The notes below the pieces were generated by a model. It did no database searches. It was not told the origin of the DNA and saw only the letters and a list, made by a program, of their open reading frames with translations. A stretch of DNA of 64,000 nt, taken from positions 1-64,000 of the IMG/VR virus record IMGVR_UViG_3300034023_001204, one strand, 5' to 3'. The translations under genes and the position numbers were made by a program. Shown here piece after piece: positions 56,089-63,462 of this stretch; the stretch's first letter is position 1; every line of letters starts with the position of its first letter. The DNA comes from a virus.

Positions 56089-56845
56089 TCAGGATATAGA
56101 CCAAACTGGTTTGGTACTTTACACTAATATATCCAACAGTTCAAGTTATCCAGGGTCAGGTGCTGATGTATTTGATTTATCGCCTAATACTTATACGGGG
56201 ACAATAATCAACTCTGGAAATGTTACCTATAATAGTGGTTCAACAAAATCACTACAATTTAATAACGCGACAATAAACACACCTTACATCACGTGGGGTT
56301 CTGGTGCTCCTTTAGCACGTAGTGCAAGTGAAATAACAGTATGTATATTCTTAAGACAAATAAGTATCCCACACGGAAATGCTGGTTTCAGATGGTCATC
56401 ACTTATAAATTTGGATTTTTGCACCGGACTGACTAGAAAGTTCAGTTTTTATATGTATAACACTTCCAATAATGTGAGTGTGGCGCCAAATTTGGCACTT
56501 GATTTCTTTGATGGAGCTGGTGGAGGTGTTGGTTTCGGATTGGCATCAACAAACTGGATTGGCCAAGACCTTTATATTGTTGGAAGTTGTAAATCGGGTG
56601 TGGACAACGCCAAAGCATATATCAATGGTGTTCTACAATCACCAACAAAAACCGGTGTATCTGTCAATTCAACTCCGTCGGGAGGTGGAAGTGATTTAAT
56701 GACAGGTAGAGGTCCTGGTTCCTGTTTTGATGGTTTTATTGGAGAAACTAATTTATACTCAATACATATTTACAATAGAACTCTAACTGACGCTGAAGTA
56801 TTATCGAATTATAATATTTTGAAAACACAATTTAATATAACTTAA
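56057..56845 (+). CDS. LamG/concanavalin-like lectin domain, separated distal part of the 52043 fibre
   Basis: 262 residues if started at ATG 56057 (MTPTITPTVV), in the same frame as the upstream fibre. Residues 18-262 form a LamG-like sandwich: GLVLYTNISNSSSYPGSGADVFDLS at the start and YNRTLTDAEVLSNYN at the end, as in the left-edge fibre. It would be the receptor-binding tip. The ATG lies 40 bases after the TAA where the repeats normally carry GAG or AGG, with no Shine-Dalgarno. Either it is a separate product, is made by readthrough, or is a remnant of a broken gene. Confidence 0.6.
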   Translation: MTPTITPTVVTQDIDQTGLVLYTNISNSSSYPGSGADVFDLSPNTYTGTIINSGNVTYNSGSTKSLQFNNATINTPYITWGSGAPLARSASEITVCIFLRQISIPHGNAGFRWSSLINLDFCTGLTRKFSFYMYNTSNNVSVAPNLALDFFDGAGGGVGFGLASTNWIGQDLYIVGSCKSGVDNAKAYINGVLQSPTKTGVSVNSTPSGGGSDLMTGRGPGSCFDGFIGETNLYSIHIYNRTLTDAEVLSNYNILKTQFNIT

Positions 56846-56850
56846 AAAAA

Positions 56851-57030
56851 ATGAATACGCCAAAATTCAATCTGGGTGATAAAGTTAAAACCCTTAGTCC
56901 TGACCCACTGAGAGGAGTAGTAGAAGAAATATCTCTCAAAAATGACGTTATATACTACAGAATCAACATCATTGAATACGGGGTATTCATAGAAAAACCG
57001 GAGTATGACCTGGAACCAGACAACAATTAA
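56851..57030 (+). CDS. Small SH3/KOW-like protein, 59 residues
   Basis: ATG at 56851 to TAA at 57030, 5 bases after the lectin ORF. The sequence has a beta-barrel-like pattern (FNLGDKVKTLSPDPLRGVVEEIS, then YYRINIIEYGVFIEKPEYDLEP, typical of small SH3/KOW domains). Convergent with SmpB after a 28-base gap. Function unknown; small adaptor is possible. Confidence 0.55.
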   Translation: MNTPKFNLGDKVKTLSPDPLRGVVEEISLKNDVIYYRINIIEYGVFIEKPEYDLEPDNN

Positions 57031-57058
57031 TTTTAAAAATCTATCGGGTTTATCGAGT

Positions 57059-57508
57059 TTACAGAAACGATTTCATATATCGATCTATTTCCATATCTTT
57101 CTCAGATTGTCTCTTGTCATAATTCTTTTTACCCTTTGCTACTCCGATTCTACACTTAATTATGTGATTATGCCAATACAACTCAAGTAACACACAGGTC
57201 AGACCCTTTAGACTTGTCAACTTATGAATTTTGATGATCTCCCTTTTTTTCAACAATAACTTTCTTACTCTAGAAACTTCATGTGAAAAAAATCCTCCAG
57301 AACAAGAAGATTTAATATGAGTGTTTACAAGAAAACACTCACCATTTCTTACCTCTATAAAAGAATCACGAATTTGTATATCCGAATTACGAATAGATTT
57401 AACTTCTGACCCAAAGAGTTGTATCCCTGCTGTATATTCTTCTTCTATATGATAATCAAAATAAGCCTTCTTATTTTTAATTATCAATCCACCCTCTAAC
57501 TTTTTCAT
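57059..57508 (-). CDS. smpB: SmpB, tmRNA-binding protein
   Basis: 149 residues, full family length. Oligonucleotide-binding barrel motifs are clear: NKKAYFDYHIEEEYTAGI, GSEVKSIR, then RKLLLKKREI and the C-terminal GVAKGKKNYDKR tail that enters the mRNA channel. SmpB binds tmRNA to release stalled ribosomes and tag the nascent chain for ClpP-type proteolysis. No tmRNA gene is visible in this window, so it may work with the host tmRNA or one elsewhere in the phage genome. Follows the thioredoxin gene by 18 bases in a minus-strand pair. Confidence 0.9.
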   Translation of the reverse strand: MKKLEGGLIIKNKKAYFDYHIEEEYTAGIQLFGSEVKSIRNSDIQIRDSFIEVRNGECFLVNTHIKSSCSGGFFSHEVSRVRKLLLKKREIIKIHKLTSLKGLTCVLLELYWHNHIIKCRIGVAKGKKNYDKRQSEKDMEIDRYMKSFL

Positions 57509-57526
57509 TTTTTTTGGGTAAATGAT

Positions 57527-57913
57527 TTAAAAATCTTCAGAACCGGTATCAATATCACCCGTAGAGTTATCATTCATCAAACTCTTAAACATTTCAATCA
57601 GAACAGGTTTTGCAACCACTCCTGTCTTCTTATCTTTCAATTCTCCATCTTTATAGATAACAATAGTAGGAACACTCCTAACCTTCAAACTCAGGCAAGT
57701 CTCCACACAATCATCGGCATCAACTTTACCAAATATAACTTTATCCTCTCCACCAAACTCTCTGGCTAGATCATCGATGACAGGAGCCATCATACGACAA
57801 GGACCACACCAAGAAGCTTTTACATAAACCACACGAACACCCGTTTCAATAAAACTATCAAAACTTTCGTCTGTTAAGGTAACTGGTAGTGTATAATCTG
57901 CTTTTATATTCAT
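57527..57913 (-). CDS. trxA: Thioredoxin
   Basis: 128 residues. The catalytic WCGPC is at 35-39, with the following R-MMAP helix and the cis-Pro region VRSVPTIVIYKDGE. A short acidic C-terminal tail is extra. It would reduce disulfides in the cytoplasm, support ribonucleotide reductase or act as a polymerase processivity factor as in T7. It may also help keep the Cys-rich adhesins reduced until export on virions. First of a pair with smpB; ATATAT motif about 20 bases upstream. Confidence 0.9.
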   Translation of the reverse strand: MNIKADYTLPVTLTDESFDSFIETGVRVVYVKASWCGPCRMMAPVIDDLAREFGGEDKVIFGKVDADDCVETCLSLKVRSVPTIVIYKDGELKDKKTGVVAKPVLIEMFKSLMNDNSTGDIDTGSEDF

Positions 57914-57932
57914 AATCTTTAAGTATTTTTAG

Positions 57933-57939
57933 TATATAT
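57933..57939 (-). promoter_or_regulatory. ATATAT motif before thioredoxin
   Basis: AGTATATATT block about 20 bases before the thioredoxin start, followed on the minus strand by an A-rich leader. Confidence 0.35.
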
Positions 57940-58008
57940 TAAAAAAAGTATGTAAGTTGTATATATCATTATGTTGCACCCGACGCGCTGGAAACGAACT
58001 TTTTTCCG

Positions 58009-58017
58009 TATATTTGC
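58009..58017 (+). promoter_or_regulatory. TATATTTGC host-type minus-7 element
   Basis: Exact TAnnTTTGY match ending 3 bases before the ATG at 58021, implying a leaderless mRNA if used. No TTTG lies at 17-23 bases upstream; the region there is a GC-richer patch (57974-57996) in an AT-rich gap and might bind an activator. Confidence 0.35.
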
Positions 58018-58020
58018 TCT

Positions 58021-58320
58021 ATGAGTTTATACTATCAACTGCGATACAAAGTAGGGTCGAAGGTAATGTCCCTTGCCAAGGATGCACAAAACATGGCCGG
58101 AGTAGAAGAAGTTTTCTTCTCTGAGCCGGTTGATGAAGTTGTTTCAATTAAGCACATTCCTAAACTTTCTAATGGAAATTTCGTATCACCACTTTCTCTT
58201 AGAACTAGTACACTTATGAAGATGTTTTCTTCACTTTTATCAAGAAAGATTTATTTTTACAAAGAATACGGAACTCAAAAAATTAAAGTAAAACCTAAAT
58301 CAAACTATGGAAATAATTAA
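58021..58320 (+). CDS. Uncharacterised 99-residue protein
   Basis: Not recognised. Helical middle with Met-rich stretches and a Lys-rich beta C-terminus (KIYFYKEYGTQKIKVK). First gene of the coupled run to the right end; it overlaps the next gene by 14 bases. No function assigned. Confidence 0.5.
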   Translation: MSLYYQLRYKVGSKVMSLAKDAQNMAGVEEVFFSEPVDEVVSIKHIPKLSNGNFVSPLSLRTSTLMKMFSSLLSRKIYFYKEYGTQKIKVKPKSNYGNN

Positions 58321-59017
58321 TGATTTCAAGTGGTATATAGATACCGCTACAGATATCGATCATCCTTGTCCGAATAACTATTGTAAGAATTTCGGAATAT
58401 GTAATTGTTTAGTTATCAGAGATACAAAAATCCGAGATATAAACTTTAACCGTGTGGTAGATTCCATTTCGATCCAAGTTCTTCATCCAGATTCGATTGT
58501 TTATAGTTTGGATGAAAAAATAAATAAAGTAGTCTATGGGTTTGATAGGGATTTTGATTATTATTGCATAGAAAGAATTTGCGCATCTATGAAACTTTTT
58601 CTACCTGATAAATGGTATGTGAATATAACCGATGGATACTACGGTCAAGTTATTGAGTCGGTGTCTATCAAAGAACCACTTTTTACACGACTGGTTCAAA
58701 TATTAGAAGAACTTTTCTTCCAAAAAACGGTTAAAGAAAGAACAACATTTTTATTAAATGAAGAATATGGGTTCGTTTCTCAATCATTGATAGACAAGAA
58801 GTGGCGTATTTCAACTATCTCTGTTGATGATCTAGTTTTTCCGAATATCGAACATTATAAAAGAATAAAAGTTGAACACAAAGAACAAATAGATGGTAGA
58901 AAGAGTAAAATAAAGGGTGTAGTAAAAAAGAATGGTAATCTCTATGAAGTAATCGATGGTCACCATCGGATCAAATCAAACACAGAAAATAAGATTAAAA
59001 TAATAGAAATATACTAA
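58307..59017 (+). CDS. ParB/sulfiredoxin-fold protein
   Basis: 236 residues. The C-terminal 70 residues carry the ParB-like core: a strand (KIKGVVKKNGNLYEVIDGHHR) with GHHR as the nucleotide-binding turn. The N-terminal half has a CPNNYCKNFGICNC cluster (four Cys, residues 21-34) that could bind zinc or iron-sulfur. No partner ParA is seen. ParB-fold proteins in phages include CTP-binding partition proteins, nucleases and sensors; the isolated domain with a Cys cluster is unusual. Overlaps both neighbours (14 bases and 1 base). Confidence 0.6.
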   Translation: MEIINDFKWYIDTATDIDHPCPNNYCKNFGICNCLVIRDTKIRDINFNRVVDSISIQVLHPDSIVYSLDEKINKVVYGFDRDFDYYCIERICASMKLFLPDKWYVNITDGYYGQVIESVSIKEPLFTRLVQILEELFFQKTVKERTTFLLNEEYGFVSQSLIDKKWRISTISVDDLVFPNIEHYKRIKVEHKEQIDGRKSKIKGVVKKNGNLYEVIDGHHRIKSNTENKIKIIEIY

Positions 59018-59274
59018 TGGCAAGGCTATCAAAATCAAGAGAAGAAGAGCTCTGGACTCTTTTTGACACATTCACTCGTGGATGGAACTTGGATCAACTA
59101 AAATCAGGCTTTTACCTAGAAAATTTAGATAAATTTCACCAATTTCTTTTTTATGTTGAATCGAAAGTAGATTGGTTTGACTGGAGAGATATCGATCAAA
59201 TAAAAATAAAAGTTAAGAGCTACGTATTCATGCAAGATTTTTTGATTAATAACAACTCTAACCTAGATCAGTGA
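59017..59274 (+). CDS. Small uncharacterised protein, 85 residues
   Basis: Acidic, aromatic-rich, mainly helical (LWTLFDTFTRGWNL, then DWFDWRDIDQ). The ATG overlaps the previous stop (TAATG) and its TGA overlaps the next ATG. No known family. Coupling suggests a role with the ParB-like and CYTH proteins. Confidence 0.5.
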   Translation: MARLSKSREEELWTLFDTFTRGWNLDQLKSGFYLENLDKFHQFLFYVESKVDWFDWRDIDQIKIKVKSYVFMQDFLINNNSNLDQ

Positions 59275-59774
59275 TGCCCGTAATCGAAATAGAAAAGAAG
59301 TTTATTCTAAAATCTCTACCTACCAGGGAAGCAGACTATATCTTTGATATCGATCAGTATTATTACAAAAATAAAGATGGTGTCTGGGAACGAGCCAGAA
59401 CTTATCATAATGACAAACTAGGCGATAGGTGGATACACACAATCAAAAAAAGTATCTCAAAAGGTATAAACCTCGAGGATGAAAAAGATCTCACTCAAGA
59501 GGAGTGGTCTAATTTTATTAAAAAATGTAAAAAACCAGGGAATCAAGGTAGATTTATACAAAAAAGAAGACATGTTTTCTCACATAATAATCTTAAATGG
59601 GAAGTAGATCAGTTTTTAAGTGGGTATTCACTTATTGTAGCTGAACTCGAAATACCATCACCTAGGTATCGTTTTGAGATACCAGATTTTATTGAAAAAG
59701 TCTTACTACTAGAGGTGACCGGATTGAAACAATTTTCCAATAGAAACTTATCACTACCCTTTACTGAACTTTAA
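59274..59774 (+). CDS. CYTH-domain protein (triphosphate tunnel enzyme-like)
   Basis: 166 residues; ATG at 59274 (TGATG overlap) preferred over a GTG at 59271. The signature EIEKKFIL at the N-terminus and following basic and acidic tunnel residues (WERARTYHN, IHTIKKS, LEDEKDL, VAELEIPS) fit the CYTH fold, which hydrolyses triphosphates: inorganic triphosphate, thiamine triphosphate or RNA 5' ends. Shorter than some members but with the strands of the tunnel present. In the ClpC-like gene neighbourhood. Substrate unknown. Confidence 0.75.
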   Translation: MPVIEIEKKFILKSLPTREADYIFDIDQYYYKNKDGVWERARTYHNDKLGDRWIHTIKKSISKGINLEDEKDLTQEEWSNFIKKCKKPGNQGRFIQKRRHVFSHNNLKWEVDQFLSGYSLIVAELEIPSPRYRFEIPDFIEKVLLLEVTGLKQFSNRNLSLPFTEL

Positions 59775-59801
59775 TAACTAAAAAACTATAATCACTAAAA
59801 T

Positions 59802-61931
59802 ATGAAAAATATGACACCAGATTATGAATACGAACTTTGGAAGAGTCAAATCGTTGCTTCTGTTTCAGATGACGACGATGATGAAGAACAAAAAAACCCG
59901 ATAAAAAAGAATGATTCTAAATCAAAAACTCCAGTGCTCGAAAACTACGGGAAAGATATTACCCGTATGGCCGAAGAGGGTAAAGTTGATCCGATCATCG
60001 GCCGTGAAAAAGAGATTATCAGAATGTCTCAGATTCTTTCACGAAGAAAAAAGAATAATCCTATTCTTCTTGGAGAACCCGGTGTTGGTAAAACCTCGGT
60101 AGTAGATGGTCTAGCTCTGAGGATTGTCAACAGAAAAGTTCCACGGGCTCTTTTTAGTAAAAGAATTTGGATGCTCGATCTTGCTTCACTTGTCGCGGGA
60201 ACAAAATACAGAGGTCAATTCGAAGAAAGAGTCAAATCACTTCTTGCTGAAATCGAAAAAGATCCCGACATTATTCTTTTTATCGATGAAATCCATACGA
60301 TGATAGGAACTGGTGGATCATCTGGTTCGATGGATGCTTCGAATATGTTCAAACCAGCACTTTCTCGTGGAGATCTTCGCATCATCGGAGCTACAACACA
60401 AGAAGAATACCGAAAGCATATCGAAAAAGATGGAGCTTTAGAGCGTCGTTTTCAGAAGATTACGGTTCTTCCTACAACCGAAGATGAAACTATTCAGATT
60501 ATCGAAAAGATTGTTCCTCGATACGAGAGCTATCATAATGTTGTCTATACACCAGAGGCTATTCAAGCTTGTGTGTATTTAACTTCCCGTTATATCACTG
60601 ATAAACACCTTCCTGACAAAGCGGTAGATGCTTTGGATGAAGCTGGAGCAAAAGTTCATATCTCAAACGTTGTGGTTCCCAAAGAAATCACAGATTGTGA
60701 AGAGAAAATAATGCAAATTAAAGAAAAGAAGAACGAGGTAGTAAAAGGTCAAAGATATGAAGAGGCCGCAAAACTTCGTGATCTTGAAAAACAGCTACAA
60801 ACTCAACTTGAAATCGAAAGACGCAAGTGGGAAGAAGACGAACTTATGAATAAGAAAGTTGTCGATGAATCACATGTTGCCGAAGTTGTTTCGATGATGT
60901 CTGGGGTTCCTGTTCAGAAGATTTCTCAATCTGAAAACAAGAAACTCTCTCAGATGACTCAAGTTCTTTCTCAAACCGTTGTAGGTCAAGAAGAAGCGGT
61001 GAGAGCAGTTGTGAAAAGTATCCAAAGAGGTCGTGTCGGTCTTAAAGATCCCAATCGACCACTTGGAGTATTCCTATTCGCTGGTGATACGGGAACTGGT
61101 AAAACACACCTTGCGAAAACACTTGCTAAACATATGTTCGAGTCAGAGGATAATCTTGTTCGTATCGATATGAGTGAGTTTATGGAAAAAATTTCCATTA
61201 CTAGGATTATCGGATCATCAGCTGGATATGTTGGATACGAAGATGCGACTATTCTAGATCAGATTAGAAGAAAACCTTACTCGGTTATTCTACTTGATGA
61301 AATAGAAAAAGCACATACCGATGTATTTAATCTTTTCTTACAAGCTTTTGACGAGGGGCACCTTACAGATTCTCACGGCAGGAAGGTGAATCTTAAAAAC
61401 TGCATCATTATTATGACCTCAAATGTCGGAGTAAGGCAGCTAAAAGAGTTTGGAACCGGTCTTGGTTTCGAGACCAAGGCGAAATCCGAGACTTCTAAAA
61501 AAGATCAGGATGCTGTTATCCAAAGAGAGATCAAGAAGAAGTTTCCACCAGAGTTTATCAATCGTATTGATTCTATTGTAATGTTCAACTCTCTAGATGA
61601 ACAATCAATTGAAAAGATCATCGAAATCGAACTTGAAAAAGTTTCATCTCGGGTTCTTGATATCGAGTATGTTCTCGAAGTTTCACCAGATATGAAGAGT
61701 CATCTTATGGTTGTTGGATGGGATCCTAAGTTTGGAGCTAGACCTCTGAAAAGAGCAATCCAAACTTGGATAGAAGATGAACTCACTGAGTTTATTCTAG
61801 AAACCGAACCAGCAAAAGGTTCAACCCTGATTGTAGATTATCTCAGTGAAGAAGAAAAATCAGTGGTTACCATTAAAAATGGAAAAAAATCTAAAAGGCA
61901 GAAAGCCGATCCCGAATCTCCACAATCATGA
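59802..61931 (+). CDS. ClpC/ClpA-like Hsp100 unfoldase lacking the N-domain
   Basis: 709 residues. Two AAA+ modules: Walker A GEPGVGKT (91-98) with Walker B ILFIDEIHTM, and Walker A GDTGTGKT (about 427) with Walker B ILLDEIEKAH, plus sensor and Arg motifs. The middle has a short coiled region with a UVR-like motif (YEEAAKLRDLEKQL). The usual N-terminal Clp repeat pair is missing and replaced by a 45-residue acidic-basic lead containing DDDDDEE. A LGF tripeptide (about 554), at the place of the ClpP-docking loop, suggests it can feed host ClpP. ATGA overlap couples it to a glycosyltransferase-type gene. Confidence 0.92.
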   Translation: MKNMTPDYEYELWKSQIVASVSDDDDDEEQKNPIKKNDSKSKTPVLENYGKDITRMAEEGKVDPIIGREKEIIRMSQILSRRKKNNPILLGEPGVGKTSVVDGLALRIVNRKVPRALFSKRIWMLDLASLVAGTKYRGQFEERVKSLLAEIEKDPDIILFIDEIHTMIGTGGSSGSMDASNMFKPALSRGDLRIIGATTQEEYRKHIEKDGALERRFQKITVLPTTEDETIQIIEKIVPRYESYHNVVYTPEAIQACVYLTSRYITDKHLPDKAVDALDEAGAKVHISNVVVPKEITDCEEKIMQIKEKKNEVVKGQRYEEAAKLRDLEKQLQTQLEIERRKWEEDELMNKKVVDESHVAEVVSMMSGVPVQKISQSENKKLSQMTQVLSQTVVGQEEAVRAVVKSIQRGRVGLKDPNRPLGVFLFAGDTGTGKTHLAKTLAKHMFESEDNLVRIDMSEFMEKISITRIIGSSAGYVGYEDATILDQIRRKPYSVILLDEIEKAHTDVFNLFLQAFDEGHLTDSHGRKVNLKNCIIIMTSNVGVRQLKEFGTGLGFETKAKSETSKKDQDAVIQREIKKKFPPEFINRIDSIVMFNSLDEQSIEKIIEIELEKVSSRVLDIEYVLEVSPDMKSHLMVVGWDPKFGARPLKRAIQTWIEDELTEFILETEPAKGSTLIVDYLSEEEKSVVTIKNGKKSKRQKADPESPQS

Positions 61932-62623
61932 TACATCTACTTTGGTGCACTATAAGAACCAACTCCTTTCCAAATGTCCATTCTATATGGATGAAAGCCG
62001 CCAGTAATAAATCATCTGTTAAAACTCACGTTTTGGTCTCAACAGAGGCCGAACGTGAGTTTTTAGATGCTTACTTTACAAGAAATAGTCTAGAATATAC
62101 ACTTACGGTTTATCAACCACCCTATAAAGGTGTTTGCTTACCTTCATATAAGTTGTCTTCAACACTCAAGGCTGATCCAGAAGATATTGTTGTTTTCGGA
62201 TCTGATGATTTCACACCACCCGAGAACTGGGATGTGTATGTAGTAGCGAGTTTACCACAAAAAGGAGCTCTGATGGTCAATGATGGATATCAAAAACTAG
62301 ATTTCTCAAATATGGAACATCCAGTTTTTTCTATACCGATTATGACCTATTCGTGTTTAGTAGATAACAATCTGGTTATCTATCATCCACAATACACACA
62401 TCTTTATTCAGATGCTGAACTTTATAAAAATCTCTTTGAAATGGGACTTGTAGTAGATAATAGAGAAAAGGACAAAGATTATATCTTTGTTCATCATCAT
62501 TGGTCTAACGGAAGGCGCCAGGGAGATTCCAACGATCAATCTTACTATAACAATATGTCTAGGGACAAAGAAACTTGGATTAGAAGAAGCTCAATGCCAC
62601 TTGAGGAAAGATTAAAGGTATGA
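61928..62623 (+). CDS. Glycosyltransferase-like protein
   Basis: 231 residues. GT-A-like features: an N-terminal strand (HLLWCTIRTNSFP), and IVVFGSDDFTPPENW, a metal-binding Asp-Asp near the end of the nucleotide-binding half. Compared with the 46092 enzyme the acceptor half is short. Coupled to ClpC-like gene and to the GT10-like gene by ATGA overlaps. Probably a sugar transferase in the same pathway as its two neighbours; donor and acceptor unknown. Confidence 0.6.
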   Translation: MIHLLWCTIRTNSFPNVHSIWMKAASNKSSVKTHVLVSTEAEREFLDAYFTRNSLEYTLTVYQPPYKGVCLPSYKLSSTLKADPEDIVVFGSDDFTPPENWDVYVVASLPQKGALMVNDGYQKLDFSNMEHPVFSIPIMTYSCLVDNNLVIYHPQYTHLYSDAELYKNLFEMGLVVDNREKDKDYIFVHHHWSNGRRQGDSNDQSYYNNMSRDKETWIRRSSMPLEERLKV

Positions 62624-63462
62624 GGTCATTAAAAATAGATTTTATAGATTTTTGGCCTGGGTTTGATAAATCCGATAACTACTTTACTAATCTTCTTCGT
62701 GAAGGTTTTTCGGTAGAAATTTCACCAAATCCAGATTTTTTGTTTTATTCGGTTTTTGGTAGTAACCATACCCGATATAGTTGCAAAAAAATATTTTATA
62801 CCGGTGAGAATATATCACCAATTTTTCGAGATGTAGATCCTCTAAGGGGATGTGATTGGGCTTTTTCTTTTGATTATTCAGAAGATCCGAGAAACTATAG
62901 ACTACCACACTATCTTTTGTATCCTGGTTATTATGAACTTTCACAAAGACCAGACCCACAAGAATCTCTTTTTGATAGAAAGTTTTGTTCTTTTGTAGTA
63001 AGCAACGGCGCATCTGGTCCGAGAAACGAGTTTTTCAATCTTCTCTCAAAATACAAGACGGTTGATTCGGGTGGTAGATTTATGAACAATCTGGGAAGAC
63101 TCGTAGGAGATAAGCTTGAGTTTCTCAGACATTACAAGTTTAATATTTGTTTTGAGAACGACGCACATAGAGGTTATAACGAGCACTATACTACAGAAAA
63201 ACTTCCACAAGCTCTATCATCACATACTATTCCGATTTATTTTGGAAACACAGATATTAATAAAGAGTTTAACCCGAAATCTTTTATTGATGTAAGAAAT
63301 TTTCCAAACTTTTCATCTGCTGTAGAATATATTATAGAACTAGATCGTAACCGGGAAAAGTATTTCGAAGTTCTTAGTGAAAGACCTTTTGTAAATAACG
63401 AACCACCCGTCGCGAATAAAATAGAAACCATTAGAGAGTTTCTCTACCGAATTTTTGAATGA
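62620..63462 (+). CDS. GT10-like alpha-1,3-fucosyltransferase
   Basis: 280 residues, size of short bacterial fucosyltransferases. The conserved core is visible: FNICFENDAHRGYNEHYTTE followed by KLPQAL and TIPIYFG, matching the GT10 donor site (FENS...YVTEK...ALxxxTxPVYxG), which binds GDP-fucose. An N-terminal acceptor half includes FYTGEN, similar to the FxGE motif. No membrane anchor. It lies between two further glycosyltransferase-type genes with ATGA overlaps. It could fucosylate phage glycoproteins or host surface glycans. Confidence 0.82.
   Translation: MRSLKIDFIDFWPGFDKSDNYFTNLLREGFSVEISPNPDFLFYSVFGSNHTRYSCKKIFYTGENISPIFRDVDPLRGCDWAFSFDYSEDPRNYRLPHYLLYPGYYELSQRPDPQESLFDRKFCSFVVSNGASGPRNEFFNLLSKYKTVDSGGRFMNNLGRLVGDKLEFLRHYKFNICFENDAHRGYNEHYTTEKLPQALSSHTIPIYFGNTDINKEFNPKSFIDVRNFPNFSSAVEYIIELDRNREKYFEVLSERPFVNNEPPVANKIETIREFLYRIFE

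Noticed and set aside
54909-56104. Long ORFs in other frames and on the opposite strand over the stalk repeats (383, 396 residues)
   Set aside because: The Thr-Pro codon repeat leaves most frames open; the products are low-complexity His/Gln/Leu/Lys or Cys/Trp/Phe repeats without starts in sensible context.
57914-58020. tmRNA or tRNA gene in the gap next to SmpB
   Set aside because: Only 107 bases, without the acceptor-stem or T-loop sequences expected; no other gap is larger.
60986-61198. Antisense ORF over the ClpC-like gene and similar shadows at 9665-10012, 33338-33730, 62687-63013
   Set aside because: Opposite-strand frames of well-conserved genes, with no domain or start context of their own.
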